Positions 12,101-27,100 of a stretch of DNA of 64,000 nt are shown here, one piece after another (the stretch's first letter is position 1; each line of letters opens with the position of its first letter). The notes under the pieces were generated by a model. The model had not been told where the DNA came from and made no database searches. It saw only the letters and a program-made list of their open reading frames with translations. This DNA is from Pterobdella sp. o SKG-2022 (Eukaryota > Annelida > Clitellata > Hirudinida > Piscicolidae), in contig OZ038321.1 of NCBI GenBank assembly GCA_964035795.1, positions 7,786,079-7,850,078 of the forward strand, given 5' to 3'. A program made the translations under genes and the position numbers.

Positions 12101-15100
12101 CTGTTGGCGTAGATTTAGACAACATTTCTGTCGTTGTTGTCATAATAACAGTTGTTGTTTGCGTTGATGTTGCAATCGCTGTCGAAACTGTTGTAGCTGT
12201 AGCCAATGAAGTTGTTGTTACAGTTATTGTAGTTGGCGTTGTTGTTTCTACAGTAGTAACTGTTGGCGTAGATTTAGACAACATTTCTGTCGTTGTTGTC
12301 ATAATAACAGTTGTTGTTTGCGTTGATGTTGCAATCGCTGTCGAAACTGTTGTAGCTGTAGCCAATGAAGTTGTTGTTACAGTTATTGTAGTTGGCGTTG
12401 TTGTTTCTACAGTAGTAACTGTTGGCGTAGATTTAGACAATTTTTCTGTCGTTGTTGTCATAATAACAGTTGTTGTTTGCGTTGATGTTGCAATCGTTGT
12501 CGAAACTGTTGTAGCTGTAGCCAATGAAGTTGTTCTTACAGTTATTGTAGTTGGCGTTGTTGTTTCTACAGTAGTAACTGTTGGCGTAGATTTAGACAAC
12601 ATTTCTGTCGTTGTTGTCATAATAACAGTTGTTGTTTGCGTTGATGTTGCAATCGTTGTCGAAACTGTTGTAGCTGTAGCCAATGAAGTTGTTCTTACAG
12701 TTATTGTAGTTGGCGTTGTTGTTTCTACAGTAGTAACTGTTGGCGTAGATTTAGACAACATTTCTGTCGTTGTTGTCATAATAACAGTTGTTGTTTGCGT
12801 TGATGTTGCAATCGTTGTCGAAACTGTTGTAGCTGTAGCCAATGAAGTTGTTGTTACAGTTATTGTAGTTGGCGTTGTTGTTTCTACAGTAGTAACTGTT
12901 GGCGTAGATTTAGACAACATTTCTGTCGTTGTTGTCATAATAACAGTTGTTGTTTGCGTTGATGTTGCAATCGTTGTCGAAACTGTTGTAGCTGTAGCCA
13001 ATGAAGTTGTTGTTACAGTTATTGTAGTTGGCGTTGTTGTTTCTACAGTAGTAACTGTTGGCGTAGATTTAGACAACATTTCTGTCGTTGTTGTCATAAT
13101 AACAGTTGTTGTTTGCGTTGATGTTGCAATCGTTGTCGAAACTGTTGTAGCTGTAGCCAATGAAGTTGTTGTTACAGTTATTGTAGTTGGCGTTGTTGTT
13201 TCTACAGTAGTAACTGTTGGCGTAGATTTAGACAATTTTTCTGTCTTTGTTGTCATAATAACAGTTGTTGTTTGCGTTGATGTTGCAATCGTTGTCGAAA
13301 CTGTTGTAGCTGTAGCCAATGAAGTTGTTGTTACAGTTATTGTAGTTGGCGTTGTTGTTTCTACAGTAGTAACTGTTGGCGTAGATTTAGACAACATTTC
13401 TGTCGTTGTTGTCATAATAACAGTTGTTGTTTGCGTTGATGTTGCAATCGTTGTCGAAACTGTTGTAGCTGTAGCCAATGAAGTTGTTGTTACAGTTATT
13501 GTAGTTGGCGTTGTTGTTTCTACAGTAGTAACTGTTGGCGTAGATTTAGACAACATTTCTGTTGTTGTTGTCATAATAACAGTTGTTGTTTGCGTTGATG
13601 TTGCAATCGTTGTCGAAACTGTTGTAGCTGTAGCCAATGAAGTTGTTGTTACAGTTATTGTAGTTGGCGTTGTTGTTTCTACAGTAGTAACTGTTGGCGT
13701 AGATTTAGACAACATTTCTGTCGTTGTTGTCATAATAACAGTTGTTGTTTGCGTTGATGTTGCAATCGTTGTCGAAACTGTTGTAGCTGTAGCCAATGAA
13801 GTTGTTGTTACAGTTATTGTAGTTGGCGTTGTTGTTTCTACAGTAGTAACTGTTGGCGTAGATTTAGACAACATTTCTGTCGTTGTTGTCATAATAACAG
13901 TTGTTGTTTGCGTTGATGTTGCAATCGTTGTCGAAACTGTTGTAGCTGTAGCCAATGAAGTTGTTGTTACAGTTATTGTAGTTGGCGTTGTTGTTTCTAC
14001 AGTAGTAACTGTTGGCGTAGATTTAGACAACATTTCTGTCGTTGTTGTCATAATAACAGTTGTTGTTTGCGTTGATGTTGCAATCGTTGTCGAAACTGTT
14101 GTAGCTGTAGCCAATGAAGTTGTTGTTACAGTTATTGTAGTTGGCGTTGTTGTTTCTACAGTAGTAACTGTTGGCGTAGATTTAGACAACATTTCTGTCG
14201 TTGTTGTCATAATAACAGTTGTTGTTTGCGTTGATGTTGCAATCGTTGTCGAAACTGTTGTAGCTGTAGCCAATGAAGTTGTTGTTACAGTTATTGTAGT
14301 TGGCGTTGTTGTTTCTACAGTAGTAACTGTTGGCGTAGATTTAGACAACATTTCTGTCGTTGTTGTCATAATAACAGTTGTTGTTTGCGTTGATGTTGCA
14401 ATCGTTGTCGAAACTGTTGTAGCTGTAGCCAATGAAGTTGTTGTTACAGTTATTGTAGTTGGCGTTGTTGTTTCTACAGTAGTAACTGTTGGCGTAGATT
14501 TAGACAACATTTCTGTCGTTGTTGTCATAATAACAGTTGTTGTTTGCGTTGATGTTGCAATCGTTGTCGAAACTGTTGTAGCTGTAGCCAATGAAGTTGT
14601 TGTTACAGTTATTGTAGTTGGCGTTGTTGTTTCTACAGTAGTAACTGTTGGCGTAGATTTAGACAACATTTCTGTCGTTGTTGTCATAATAACAGTTGTT
14701 GTTTGCGTTGATGTTGCAATCGTTGTCGAAACTGTTGTAGCTGTAGCCAATGAAGTTGTTGTTACAGTTATTGTAGTTGGCGTTGTTGTTTCTACAGTAG
14801 TAACTGTTGGCGTAGATTTAGACAACATTTCTGTCGTTGTTGTCATAATAACAGTTGTTGTTTGCGTTGATGTTGCAATCGTTGTCGAAACTGTTGTAGC
14901 TGTAGCCAATGAAGTTGTTGTTACAGTTATTGTAGTTGGCGTTGTTGTTTCTACAGTAGTAACTGTTGGCGTAGATTTAGACAACATTTCTGTCGTTGTT
15001 GTCATAATAACAGTTGTTGTTTGCGTTGATGTTGCAATCGTTGTCGAAACTGTTGTAGCTGTAGCCAATGAAGTTGTTGTTACAGTTATTGTAGTTGGCG

Positions 15101-18100
15101 TTGTTGTTTCTACAGTAGTAACTGTTGGCGTAGATTTAGACAACATTTCTGTCGTTGTTGTCATAATAACAGTTGTTGTTTGCGTTGATGTTGCAATCGT
15201 TGTCGAAACTGTTGTAGCTGTAGCCAATGAAGTTGTTGTTACAGTTATTGTAGTTGGCGTTGTTGTTTCTACAGTAGTAACTGTTGGCGTAGATTTAGAC
15301 AACATTTCTGTCGTTGTTGTCATAATAACAGTTGTTGTTTGCGTTGATGTTGCAATCGTTGTCGAAACTGTTGTAGCTGTAGCCAATGAAGTTGTTGTTA
15401 CAGTTATTGTAGTTGGCGTTGTTGTTTCTACAGTAGTAACTGTTGGCGTAGATTTAGACAACATTTCTGTCGTTGTTGTCATAATAACAGTTGTTGTTTG
15501 CGTTGATGTTGCAATCGTTGTCGAAACTGTTGTAGCTGTAGCCAATGAAGTTGTTGTTACAGTTATTGTAGTTGGCGTTGTTGTTTCTACAGTAGTAACT
15601 GTTGGCGTAGATTTAGACAACATTTCTGTCGTTGTTGTCATAATAACAGTTGTTGTTTGCGTTGATGTTGCAATCGTTGTCGAAACTGTTGTAGCTGTAG
15701 CCAATGAAGTTGTTGTTACAGTTATTGTAGTTGGCGTTGTTGTTTCTACAGTAGTAACTGTTGGCGTAGATTTAGACAACATTTCTGTCGTTGTTGTCAT
15801 AATAACAGTTGTTGTTTGCGTTGATGTTGCAATCGTTGTCGAAACTGTTGTAGCTGTAGCCAATGAAGTTGTTGTTACAGTTATTGTAGTTGGCGTTGTT
15901 GTTTCTACAGTAGTAACTGTTGGCGTAGATTTAGACAACATTTCTGTCGTTGTTGTCATAATAACAGTTGTTGTTTGCGTTGATGTTGCAATCGTTGTCG
16001 AAACTGTTGTAGCTGTAGCCAATGAAGTTGTTGTTACAGTTATTGTAGTTGGCGTTGTTGTTTCTACAGTAGTAACTGTTGGCGTAGATTTAGACAACAT
16101 TTCTGTCGTTGTTGTCATAATAACAGTTGTTGTTTGCGTTGATGTTGCAATCGTTGTCGAAACTGTTGTAGCTGTAGCCAATGAAGTTGTTGTTACAGTT
16201 ATTGTAGTTGGCGTTGTTGTTTCTACAGTAGTAACTGTTGGCGTAGATTTAGACAACATTTCTGTCGTTGTTGTCATAATAACAGTTGTTGTTTGCGTTG
16301 ATGTTGCAATCGTTGTCGAAACTGTTGTAGCTGTAGCCAATGAAGTTGTTGTTACAGTTATTGTAGTTGGCGTTGTTGTTTCTACAGTAGTAACTGTTGG
16401 CGTAGATTTAGACAACATTTCTGTCGTTGTTGTCATAATAACAGTTGTTGTTTGCGTTGATGTTGCAATCGTTGTCGAAACTGTTGTAGCTGTAGCCAAT
16501 GAAGTTGTTGTTACAGTTATTGTAGTTGGCGTTGTTGTTTCTACAGTAGTAACTGTTGGCGTAGATTTAGACAACATTTCTGTCGTTGTTGTCATAATAA
16601 CAGTTGTTGTTTGCGTTGATGTTGCAATCGTTGTCGAAACTGTTGTAGCTGTAGCCAATGAAGTTGTTGTTACAGTTATTGTAGTTGGCGTTGTTGTTTC
16701 TACAGTAGTAACTGTTGGCGTAGATTTAGACAACATTTCTGTCGTTGTTGTCATAATAACAGTTGTTGTTTGCGTTGATGTTGCAATCGTTGTCGAAACT
16801 GTTGTAGCTGTAGCCAATGAAGTTGTTGTTACAGTTATTGTAGTTGGCGTTGTTGTTTCTACAGTAGTAACTGTTGGCGTAGATTTAGACAACATTTCTG
16901 TCGTTGTTGTCATAATAACAGTTGTTGTTTGCGTTGATGTTGCAATCGTTGTCGAAACTGTTGTAGCTGTAGCCAATGAAGTTGTTGTTACAGTTATTGT
17001 AGTTGGCGTTGTTGTTTCTACAGTAGTAACTGTTGGCGTAGATTTAGACAACATTTCTGTCGTTGTTGTCATAATAACAGTTGTTGTTTGCGTTGATGTT
17101 GCAATCGTTGTCGAAACTGTTGTAGCTGTAGCCAATGAAGTTGTTGTTACAGTTATTGTAGTTGGCGTTGTTGTTTCTACAGTAGTAACTGTTGGCGTAG
17201 ATTTAGACAACATTTCTGTCGTTGTTGTCATAATAACAGTTGTTGTTTGCGTTGATGTTGCAATCGTTGTCGAAACTGTTGTAGCTGTAGCCAATGAAGT
17301 TGTTGTTACAGTTATTGTAGTTGGCGTTGTTGTTTCTACAGTAGTAACTGTTGGCGTAGATTTAGACAACATTTCTGTCGTTGTTGTCATAATAACAGTT
17401 GTTGTTTGCGTTGATGTTGCAATCGTTGTCGAAACTGTTGTAGCTGTAGCCAATGAAGTTGTTGTTACAGTTATTGTAGTTGGCGTTGTTGTTTCTACAG
17501 TAGTAACTGTTGGCGTAGATTTAGACAACATTTCTGTCGTTGTTGTCATAATAACAGTTGTTGTTTGCGTTGATGTTGCAATCGTTGTCGAAACTGTTGT
17601 AGCTGTAGCCAATGAAGTTGTTGTTACAGTTATTGTAGTTGGCGTTGTTGTTTCTACAGTAGTAACTGTTGGCGTAGATTTAGACAACATTTCTGTCGTT
17701 GTTGTCATAATAACAGTTGTTGTTTGCGTTGATGTTGCAATCGTTGTCGAAACTGTTGTAGCTGTAGCCAATGAAGTTGTTGTTACAGTTATTGTAGTTG
17801 GCGTTGTTGTTTCTACAGTAGTAACTGTTGGCGTAGATTTAGACAACATTTCTGTCGTTGTTGTCATAATAACAGTTGTTGTTTGCGTTGATGTTGCAAT
17901 CGTTGTCGAAACTGTTGTAGCTGTAGCCAATGAAGTTGTTGTTACAGTTATTGTAGTTGGCGTTGTTGTTTCTACAGTAGTAACTGTTGGCGTAGATTTA
18001 GACAACATTTCTGTCGTTGTTGTCATAATAACAGTTGTTGTTTGCGTTGATGTTGCAATCGTTGTCGAAACTGTTGTAGCTGTAGCCAATGAAGTTGTTG

Positions 18101-21100
18101 TTACAGTTATTGTAGTTGGCGTTGTTGTTTCTACAGTAGTAACTGTTGGCGTAGATTTAGACAACATTTCTGTCGTTGTTGTCATAATAACAGTTGTTGT
18201 TTGCGTTGATGTTGCAATCGTTGTCGAAACTGTTGTAGCTGTAGCCAATGAAGTTGTTGTTACAGTTATTGTAGTTGGCGTTGTTGTTTCTACAGTAGTA
18301 ACTGTTGGCGTAGATTTAGACAACATTTCTGTCGTTGTTGTCATAATAACAGTTGTTGTTTGCGTTGATGTTGCAATCGTTGTCGAAACTGTTGTAGCTG
18401 TAGCCAATGAAGTTGTTGTTACAGTTATTGTAGTTGGCGTTGTTGTTTCTACAGTAGTAACTGTTGGCGTAGATTTAGACAACATTTCTGTCGTTGTTGT
18501 CATAATAACAGTTGTTGTTTGCGTTGATGTTGCAATCGTTGTCGAAACTGTTGTAGCTGTAGCCAATGAAGTTGTTGTTACAGTTATTGTAGTTGGCGTT
18601 GTTGTTTCTACAGTAGTAACTGTTGGCGTAGATTTAGACAACATTTCTGTCGTTGTTGTCATAATAACAGTTGTTGTTTGCGTTGATGTTGCAATCGTTG
18701 TCGAAACTGTTGTAGCTGTAGCCAATGAAGTTGTTGTTACAGTTATTGTAGTTGGCGTTGTTGTTTCTACAGTAGTAACTGTTGGCGTAGATTTAGACAA
18801 CATTTCTGTCGTTGTTGTCATAATAACAGTTGTTGTTTGCGTTGATGTTGCAATCGTTGTCGAAACTGTTGTAGCTGTAGCCAATGAAGTTGTTGTTACA
18901 GTTATTGTAGTTGGCGTTGTTGTTTCTACAGTAGTAACTGTTGGCGTAGATTTAGACAACATTTCTGTCGTTGTTGTCATAATAACAGTTGTTGTTTGCG
19001 TTGATGTTGCAATCGTTGTCGAAACTGTTGTAGCTGTAGCCAATGAAGTTGTTGTTACAGTTATTGTAGTTGGTGTTGTTGTTTCTACAGTAGTAACTGT
19101 TGGCGTAGATTTAGACAACATTTCTGTCGTTGTTGTCATAATAACAGTTGTTGTTTGCGTTGATGTTGCAATCGTTGTCGAAACTGTTGTAGCTGTAGCC
19201 AATGAAGTTGTTGTTACAGTTATTGTAGTTGGCGTTGTTGTTTCTACAGTAGTAACTGTTGGCGTAGATTTAGACAACATTTCTGTCGTTGTTGTCATAA
19301 TAACAGTTGTTGTTTGCGTTGATGTTGCAATCGTTGTCGAAACTGTTGTAGCTGTAGCCAATGAAGTTGTTGTTACAGTTATTGTAGTTGGCGTTGTTGT
19401 TTCTACAGTAGTAACTGTTGGCGTAGATTTAGACAACATTTCTGTCGTTGTTGTCATAATAACAGTTGTTGTTTGCGTTGATGTTGCAATCGTTGTCGAA
19501 ACTGTTGTAGCTGTAGCCAATGAAGTTGTTGTTACAGTTATTGTAGTTGGCGTTGTTGTTTCTACAGTAGTAACTGTTGGCGTAGATTTAGACAACATTT
19601 CTGTCGTTGTTGTCATAATAACAGTTGTTGTTTGCGTTGATGTTGCAATCGTTGTCGAAACTGTTGTAGCTGTAGCCAATGAAGTTGTTGTTACAGTTAT
19701 TGTAGTTGGCGTTGTTGTTTCTACAGTAGTAACTGTTGGCGTAGATTTAGACAACATTTCTGTCGTTGTTGTCATAATAACAGTTGTTGTTTGCGTTGAT
19801 GTTGCAATCGTTGTCGAAACTGTTGTAGCTGTAGCCAATGAAGTTGTTGTTACAGTTATTGTAGTTGGCGTTGTTGTTTCTACAGTAGTAACTGTTGGCG
19901 TAGATTTAGACAACATTTCTGTCGTTGTTGTCATAATAACAGTTGTTGTTTGCGTTGATGTTGCAATCGTTGTCGAAACTGTTGTAGCTGTAGCCAATGA
20001 AGTTGTTGTTACAGTTATTGTAGTTGGCGTTGTTGTTTCTACAGTAGTAACTGTTGGCGTAGATTTAGACAACATTTCTGTCGTTGTTGTCATAATAACA
20101 GTTGTTGTTTGCGTTGATGTTGCAATCGTTGTCGAAACTGTTGTAGCTGTAGCCAATGAAGTTGTTGTTACAGTTATTGTAGTTGGCGTTGTTGTTTCTA
20201 CAGTAGTAACTGTTGGCGTAGATTTAGACAACATTTCTGTCGTTGTTGTCATAATAACAGTTGTTGTTTGCGTTGATGTTGCAATCGTTGTCGAAACTGT
20301 TGTAGCTGTAGCCAATGAAGTTGTTGTTACAGTTATTGTAGTTGGCGTTGTTGTTTCTACAGTAGTAACTGTTGGCGTAGATTTAGACAACATTTCTGTC
20401 GTTGTTGTCATAATAACAGTTGTTGTTTGCGTTGATGTTGCAATCGTTGTCGAAACTGTTGTAGCTGTAGCCAATGAAGTTGTTGTTACAGTTATTGTAG
20501 TTGGCGTTGTTGTTTCTACAGTAGTAACTGTTGGCGTAGATTTAGACAACATTTCTGTCGTTGTTGTCATAATAACAGTTGTTGTTTGCGTTGATGTTGC
20601 AATCGTTGTCGAAACTGTTGTAGCTGTAGCCAATGAAGTTGTTGTTACAGTTATTGTAGTTGGCGTTGTTGTTTCTACAGTAGTAACTGTTGGCGTAGAT
20701 TTAGACAACATTTCTGTCGTTGTTGTCATAATAACAGTTGTTGTTTGCGTTGATGTTGCAATCGTTGTCGAAACTGTTGTAGCTGTAGCCAATGAAGTTG
20801 TTGTTACAGTTATTGTAGTTGGCGTTGTTGTTTCTACAGTAGTAACTGTTGGCGTAGATTTAGACAACATTTCTGTCGTTGTTGTCATAATAACAGTTGT
20901 TGTTTGCGTTGATGTTGCAATCGTTGTCGAAACTGTTGTAGCTGTAGCCAATGAAGTTGTTGTTACAGTTATTGTAGTTGGCGTTGTTGTTTCTACAGTA
21001 GTAACTGTTGGCGTAGATTTAGACAACATTTCTGTCGTTGTTGTCATAATAACAGTTGTTGTTTGCGTTGATGTTGCAATCGTTGTCGAAACTGTTGTAG

Positions 21101-24100
21101 CTGTAGCCAATGAAGTTGTTGTTACAGTTATTGTAGTTGGCGTTGTTGTTTCTACAGTAGTAACTGTTGGCGTAGATTTAGACAACATTTCTGTCGTTGT
21201 TGTCATAATAACAGTTGTTGTTTGCGTTGATGTTGCAATCGTTGTCGAAACTGTTGTAGCTGTAGCCAATGAAGTTGTTGTTACAGTTATTGTAGTTGGC
21301 GTTGTTGTTTCTACAGTAGTAACTGTTGGCGTAGATTTAGACAACATTTCTGTCGTTGTTGTCATAATAACAGTTGTTGTTTGCGTTGATGTTGCAATCG
21401 TTGTCGAAACTGTTGTAGCTGTAGCCAATGAAGTTGTTGTTACAGTTATTGTAGTTGGCGTTGTTGTTTCTACAGTAGTAACTGTTGGCGTAGATTTAGA
21501 CAACATTTCTGTCGTTGTTGTCATAATAACAGTTGTTGTTTGCGTTGATGTTGCAATCGTTGTCGAAACTGTTGTAGCTGTAGCCAATGAAGTTGTTGTT
21601 ACAGTTATTGTAGTTGGCGTTGTTGTTTCTACAGTAGTAACTGTTGGCGTAGATTTAGACAACATTTCTGTCGTTGTTGTCATAATAACAGTTGTTGTTT
21701 GCGTTGATGTTGCAATCGTTGTCGAAACTGTTGTAGCTGTAGCCAATGAAGTTGTTGTTACAGTTATTGTAGTTGGCGTTGTTGTTTCTACAGTAGTAAC
21801 TGTTGGCGTAGATTTAGACAACATTTCTGTCGTTGTTGTCATAATAACAGTTGTTGTTTGCGTTGATGTTGCAATCGTTGTCGAAACTGTTGTAGCTGTA
21901 GCCAATGAAGTTGTTGTTACAGTTATTGTAGTTGGCGTTGTTGTTTCTACAGTAGTAACTGTTGGCGTAGATTTAGACAACATTTCTGTCGTTGTTGTCA
22001 TAATAACAGTTGTTGTTTGCGTTGATGTTGCAATCGTTGTCGAAACTGTTGTAGCTGTAGCCAATGAAGTTGTTCTTACAGTTATTGTAGTTGGCGTTGT
22101 TGTTTCTACAGTAGTAACTGTTGGCGTAGATTTAGACAACATTTCTGTCGTTGTTGTCATAATAACAGTTGTTGTTTGCGTTGATGTTGCAATCGTTGTC
22201 GAAACTGTTGTAGCTGTAGCCAATGAAATTGTTGTTACAGAAATTGTAGTTGGCGTTGTTGTTTCTACAGTAGTAACTGTTGGCGTAGATTTAGACAACA
22301 TTTCTGTCGTTGTTGTCATAATAACAGTTGTTGTTTGCGTTGATGTTGCAATCGTTGTCGAAACTGTTGTAGCTGTAGCCAATGAAGTTGTTGTTACAGA
22401 AATTGTAGTTGGCGTTGTTGTTTCTACAGTAGTAACTGTTGGCGTAGATTTAGACAACATTTCTGTCGTTGTTGTCATAATAACAGTTGTTGTTTGCGTT
22501 GATGTTGCAATCGTTGTCGAAACTGTTGTAGCTGTAGCCAATGAAGTTGTTGTTACAGTTATTGTAGTTGGCGTTGTTGTTTCTACAGTAGTAACTGTTG
22601 GCGTAGATTTAGACAACATTTCTGTCGTTGTTGTCATAATAACAGTTGTTGTTTGCGTTGATGTTGCAATCGTTGTCGAAACTGTTGTAGCTGTAGCCAA
22701 TGAAGTTGTTGTTACAGAAATTGTAGTTGGCGTTGTTGTTTCTACAGTAGTAACTGTTGGCGTAGATTTAGACAACATTTCTGTCGTTGTTGTCATAATA
22801 ACAGTTGTTGTTTGCGTTGATGTTGCAATCGTTGTCGAAACTGTTGTAGCTGTAGCCAATGAAGTTGTTGTTACAGAAATTGTAGTTGGCGTTGTTGTTT
22901 CTACAGTAGTAACTGTTGGCGTAGATTTAGACAACATTTCTGTCGTTGTTGTCATAATAACAGTTGTTGTTTGCGTTGATGTTGCAATCGTTGTCGAAAC
23001 TGTTGTATCTGTAGCCAATGAAATTGTTGTTACAGAAATTGTAGTTGGCGTTGTTGTTTCTACAGTAGTAACTGTTGGCGTAGATTTAGACAACATTTCT
23101 GTCGTTGTTGTCATAATAACAGTTGTTGTTTGCGTTGATGTTGCAATCGTTGTCGAAACTGTTGTAGCTGTAGCCAATGAAGTTGTTGTTACAGAAATTG
23201 TAGTTGGCGTTGTTGTTTCTACAGTAGTAACTGTTGGCGTAGATTTAGACAACATTTCTGTCGTTGTTGTCATAATAACAGTTGTTGTTTGCGTTGATGT
23301 TGCAATCGTTGTCGAAACTGTTGTAGCTGTAGCCAATGAAGTTGTTGTTACAGTTATTGTAGTTGGCGTTGTTGTTTCTACAGTAGTAACTGTTGGCGTA
23401 GATTTAGACAACATTTCTGTCGTTGTTGTCATAATAACAGTTGTTGTTTGCGTTGATGTTGCAATCGTTGTCGAAACTGTTGTAGCTGTAGCCAATGAAG
23501 TTGTTCTTACAGTTATTGTAGTTGGCGTTGTTGTTTCTACAGTAGTAACTGTTGGCGTAGATTTAGACAACATTTCTGTCGTTGTTGTCATAATAACAGT
23601 TGTTGTTTGCGTTGATGTTGCAATCGTTGTCGAAACTGTTGTAGCTGTAGCCAATGAAGTTGTTGTTACAGTTATTGTAGTTGGCGTTGTTGTTTCTACA
23701 GTAGTAACTGTTGGCGTAGATTTAGACAACATTTCTGTCGTTGTTGTCATAATAACAGTTGTTGTTTGCGTTGATGTTGCAATCGTTGTCGAAACTGTTG
23801 TAGCTGTAGCCAATGAAGTTGTTGTTACAGTTATTGTAGTTGGCGTTGTTGTTTCTACAGTAGTAACTGTTGGCGTAGATTTAGACAACATTTCTGTCGT
23901 TGTTGTCATAATAACAGTTGTTGTTTGCGTTGATGTTGCAATCGTTGTCGAAACTGTTGTAGCTGTAGCCAATGAAGTTGTTGTTACAGAAATTGTAGTT
24001 GGCGTTGTTGTTTCTACAGTAGTAACTGTTGGCGTAGATTTAGACAACATTTCTGTCGTTTTTGTCATAATAACAGTTGTTGTTTGCGTTGATGTTGCAA

Positions 24101-27100
24101 TCGTTGTCGAAACTGTTGTAGCTGTAGCCAATGAAGTTGTTGTTACAGTTATTGTAGTTGGCGTTGTTGTTTCTACAGTAGTAACTGTTGGCGTAGATTT
24201 AGACAACATTTCTGTCGTTGTTGTCATAATAACAGTTGTTGTTTGCGTTGATGTTGCAATCGTTGTCGAAACTGTTGTAGCTGTAGCCAATGAAGTTGTT
24301 GTTACAGTTATTGTAGTTGGCGTTGTTGTTTCTACAGTAGTAACTGTTGGCGTAGATTTAGACAACATTTCTGTCGTTGTTGTCATAATAACAGTTGTTG
24401 TTTGCGTTGATGTTGCAATCGTTGTCGAAACTGTTGTAGCTGTAGCCAATGAAGTTGTTCTTACAGTTATTGTAGTTGGCGTTGTTGTTTCTACAGTAGT
24501 AACTGTTGGCGTAGATTTAGACAACATTTCTGTCGTTTTTGTCATAATAACAGTTGTTGTTTGCGTTGATGTTGCAATCGTTGTCGAAACTGTTGTAGCT
24601 GTAGCCAATGAAGTTGTTGTTACAGTTATTGTAGTTGGCGTTGTTGTTTCTACAGTAGTAACTGTTGGCGTAGATTTAAACAACATTTCTGTCGTTGTTG
24701 TCATAATAACAGTTGTTGTTTGCGTTGATGTTGCAATCGTTGTCGAAACTGTTGTAGCTGTAGCCAATGAAATTGTTGTTACAGAAATTGTAGTTGGCGT
24801 TGTTGTTTCTACAGTAGTAACTGTTGGCGTAGATTTAGACAACATTTCTGTCGTTGTTGTCATAATAACAGTTGTTGTTTGCGTTGATGTTGCAATCGTT
24901 GTCGAAACTGTTGTAGCTGTAGCCAATGAAGTTGTTGTTACAGTTATTGTAGTTGGCGTTGTTGTTTCTACAGTAGTAACTGTTGGCGTAGATTTAGACA
25001 ACATTTCTGTCGTTGTTGTCATAATAACAGTTGTTGTTTGCGTTGATGTTGCAATCGTTGTCGAAACTGTTGTATCTGTAGCCAATGAAATTGTTTTTAC
25101 AGAAATTGTAGTTGGCGTTGTTGTTTCTACAGTAGTAACTGTTGGCGTAGATTTAGACAACATTTCTGTCGTTGTTGTCATAATAACAGTTGTTGTTTGC
25201 GTTGATGTTGCAATCGTTGTCGAAACTGTTGTAGCTGTAGCCAATGAAGTTGTTGTTACAGTTATTGTAGTTGGCGTTGTTGTTTCTACAGTAGTAACTG
25301 TTGGCGTAGATTTAGACAACATTTCTGTCGTTGTTGTCATAATAACAGTTGTTGTTTGCGTTGATGTTGCAATCGTTGTCGAAACTGTTGTAGCTGTAGC
25401 CAATGAAGTTGTTGTTACAGAAATTGTAGTTGGCGTTGTTGTTTCTACAGTAGTAACTGTTGGCGTAGATTTAGACAACATTTCTGTCGTTGTTGTCATA
25501 ATAACAGTTGTTGTTTGCGTTGATGTTGCAATCGTTGTCGAAACTGTTGTATCTGTAGCCAATGAAATTGTTGTTACAGAAATTGTAGTTGGCGTTGTTG
25601 TTTCTACAGTAGTAACTGTTGGCGTAGATTTAGACAACATTTCTGTCGTTGTTGTCATAATAACAGTTGTTGTTTGCGTTGATGTTGCAATCGTTGTCGA
25701 AACTGTTGTAGCTGTAGCCAATGAAGTTGTTGTTACAGAAATTGTAGTTGGCGTTGTTGTTTCTACAGTAGTAACTGTTGGCGTAGATTTAGACAACATT
25801 TCTGTCGTTGTTGTCATAATAACAGTTGTTGTTTGCGTTGATGTTGCAATCGTTGTCGAAACTGTTGTAGCTGTAGCCAATGAAGTTGTTGTTACAGTTA
25901 TTGTAGTTGGCGTTGTTGTTTCTACAGTAGTAACTGTTGGCGTAGATTTAGACAACATTTCTGTCGTTGTTGTCATAATAACAGTTGTTGTTTGCGTTGA
26001 TGTTGCAATCGTTGTCGAAACTGTTGTAGCTGTAGCCAATGAAGTTGTTGTTACAGAAATTGTAGTTGGCGTTGTTGTTTTTACAGTAGTAACTGTTGGC
26101 GTAGATTTAGACAACATTTCTGTCGTTGTTGTCATAATAACAGTTGTTGTTTGCGTTGATGTTGCAATCGTTGTCGAAACTGTTGTATCTGTAGCCAATG
26201 AAGTTGTTGTTACAGTTATTGTAGTTGGCGTTGTTGTTTCTACAGTAGTAACTGTTGGCGTAGATTTAGACAACATTTCTGTCGTTGTTGTCATAATAAC
26301 AGTTGTTGTTTGCGTTGATGTTGCAATCGTTGTCGAAACTGTTGTAGCTGTAGCCAATGAAGTTGTTGTTACAGTTATTGTAGTTGGCGTTGTTGTTTCT
26401 ACAGTAGTAACTGTTGGCGTAGATTTAGACAACATTTCTGTCGTTGTTGTCATAATAACAGTTGTTGTTTGCGTTGATGTTGCAATCGTTGTCGAAACTG
26501 TTGTAGCTGTAGCCAATGAAGTTGTTGTTACAGTTATTGTAGTTGGCGTTGTTGTTTCTACAGTAGTAACTGTTGGCGTAGATTTAGACAACATTTCTGT
26601 CGTTGTTGTCATAATAACAGTTGTTGTTTGCGTTGATGTTGCAATCGTTGTCGAAACTGTTGTAGCTGTAGCCAATGAAGTTGTTGTTACAGTTATTGTA
26701 GTTGGCGTTGTTGTTTCTACAGTAGTAACTGTTGGCGTAGATTTAGACAACATTTCTGTCGTTGTTGTCATAATAACAGTTGTTGTTTGCGTTGATGTTG
26801 CAATCGTTGTCGAAACTGTTGTAGCTGTAGCCAATGAAGTTGTTGTTACAGTTATTGTAGTTGGCGTTGTTGTTTCTACAGTAGTAACTGTTGGCGTAGA
26901 TTTAGACAACATTTCTGTCGTTGTTGTCATAATAACAGTTGTTGTTTGCGTTGATGTTGCAATCGTTGTCGAAACTGTTGTAGCTGTAGCCAATGAAGTT
27001 GTTGTTACAGTTATTGTAGTTGGCGTTGTTGTTTCTACAGTAGTAACTGTTGGCGTAGATTTAGACAACATTTCTGTCGTTGTTGTCATAATAACAGTTG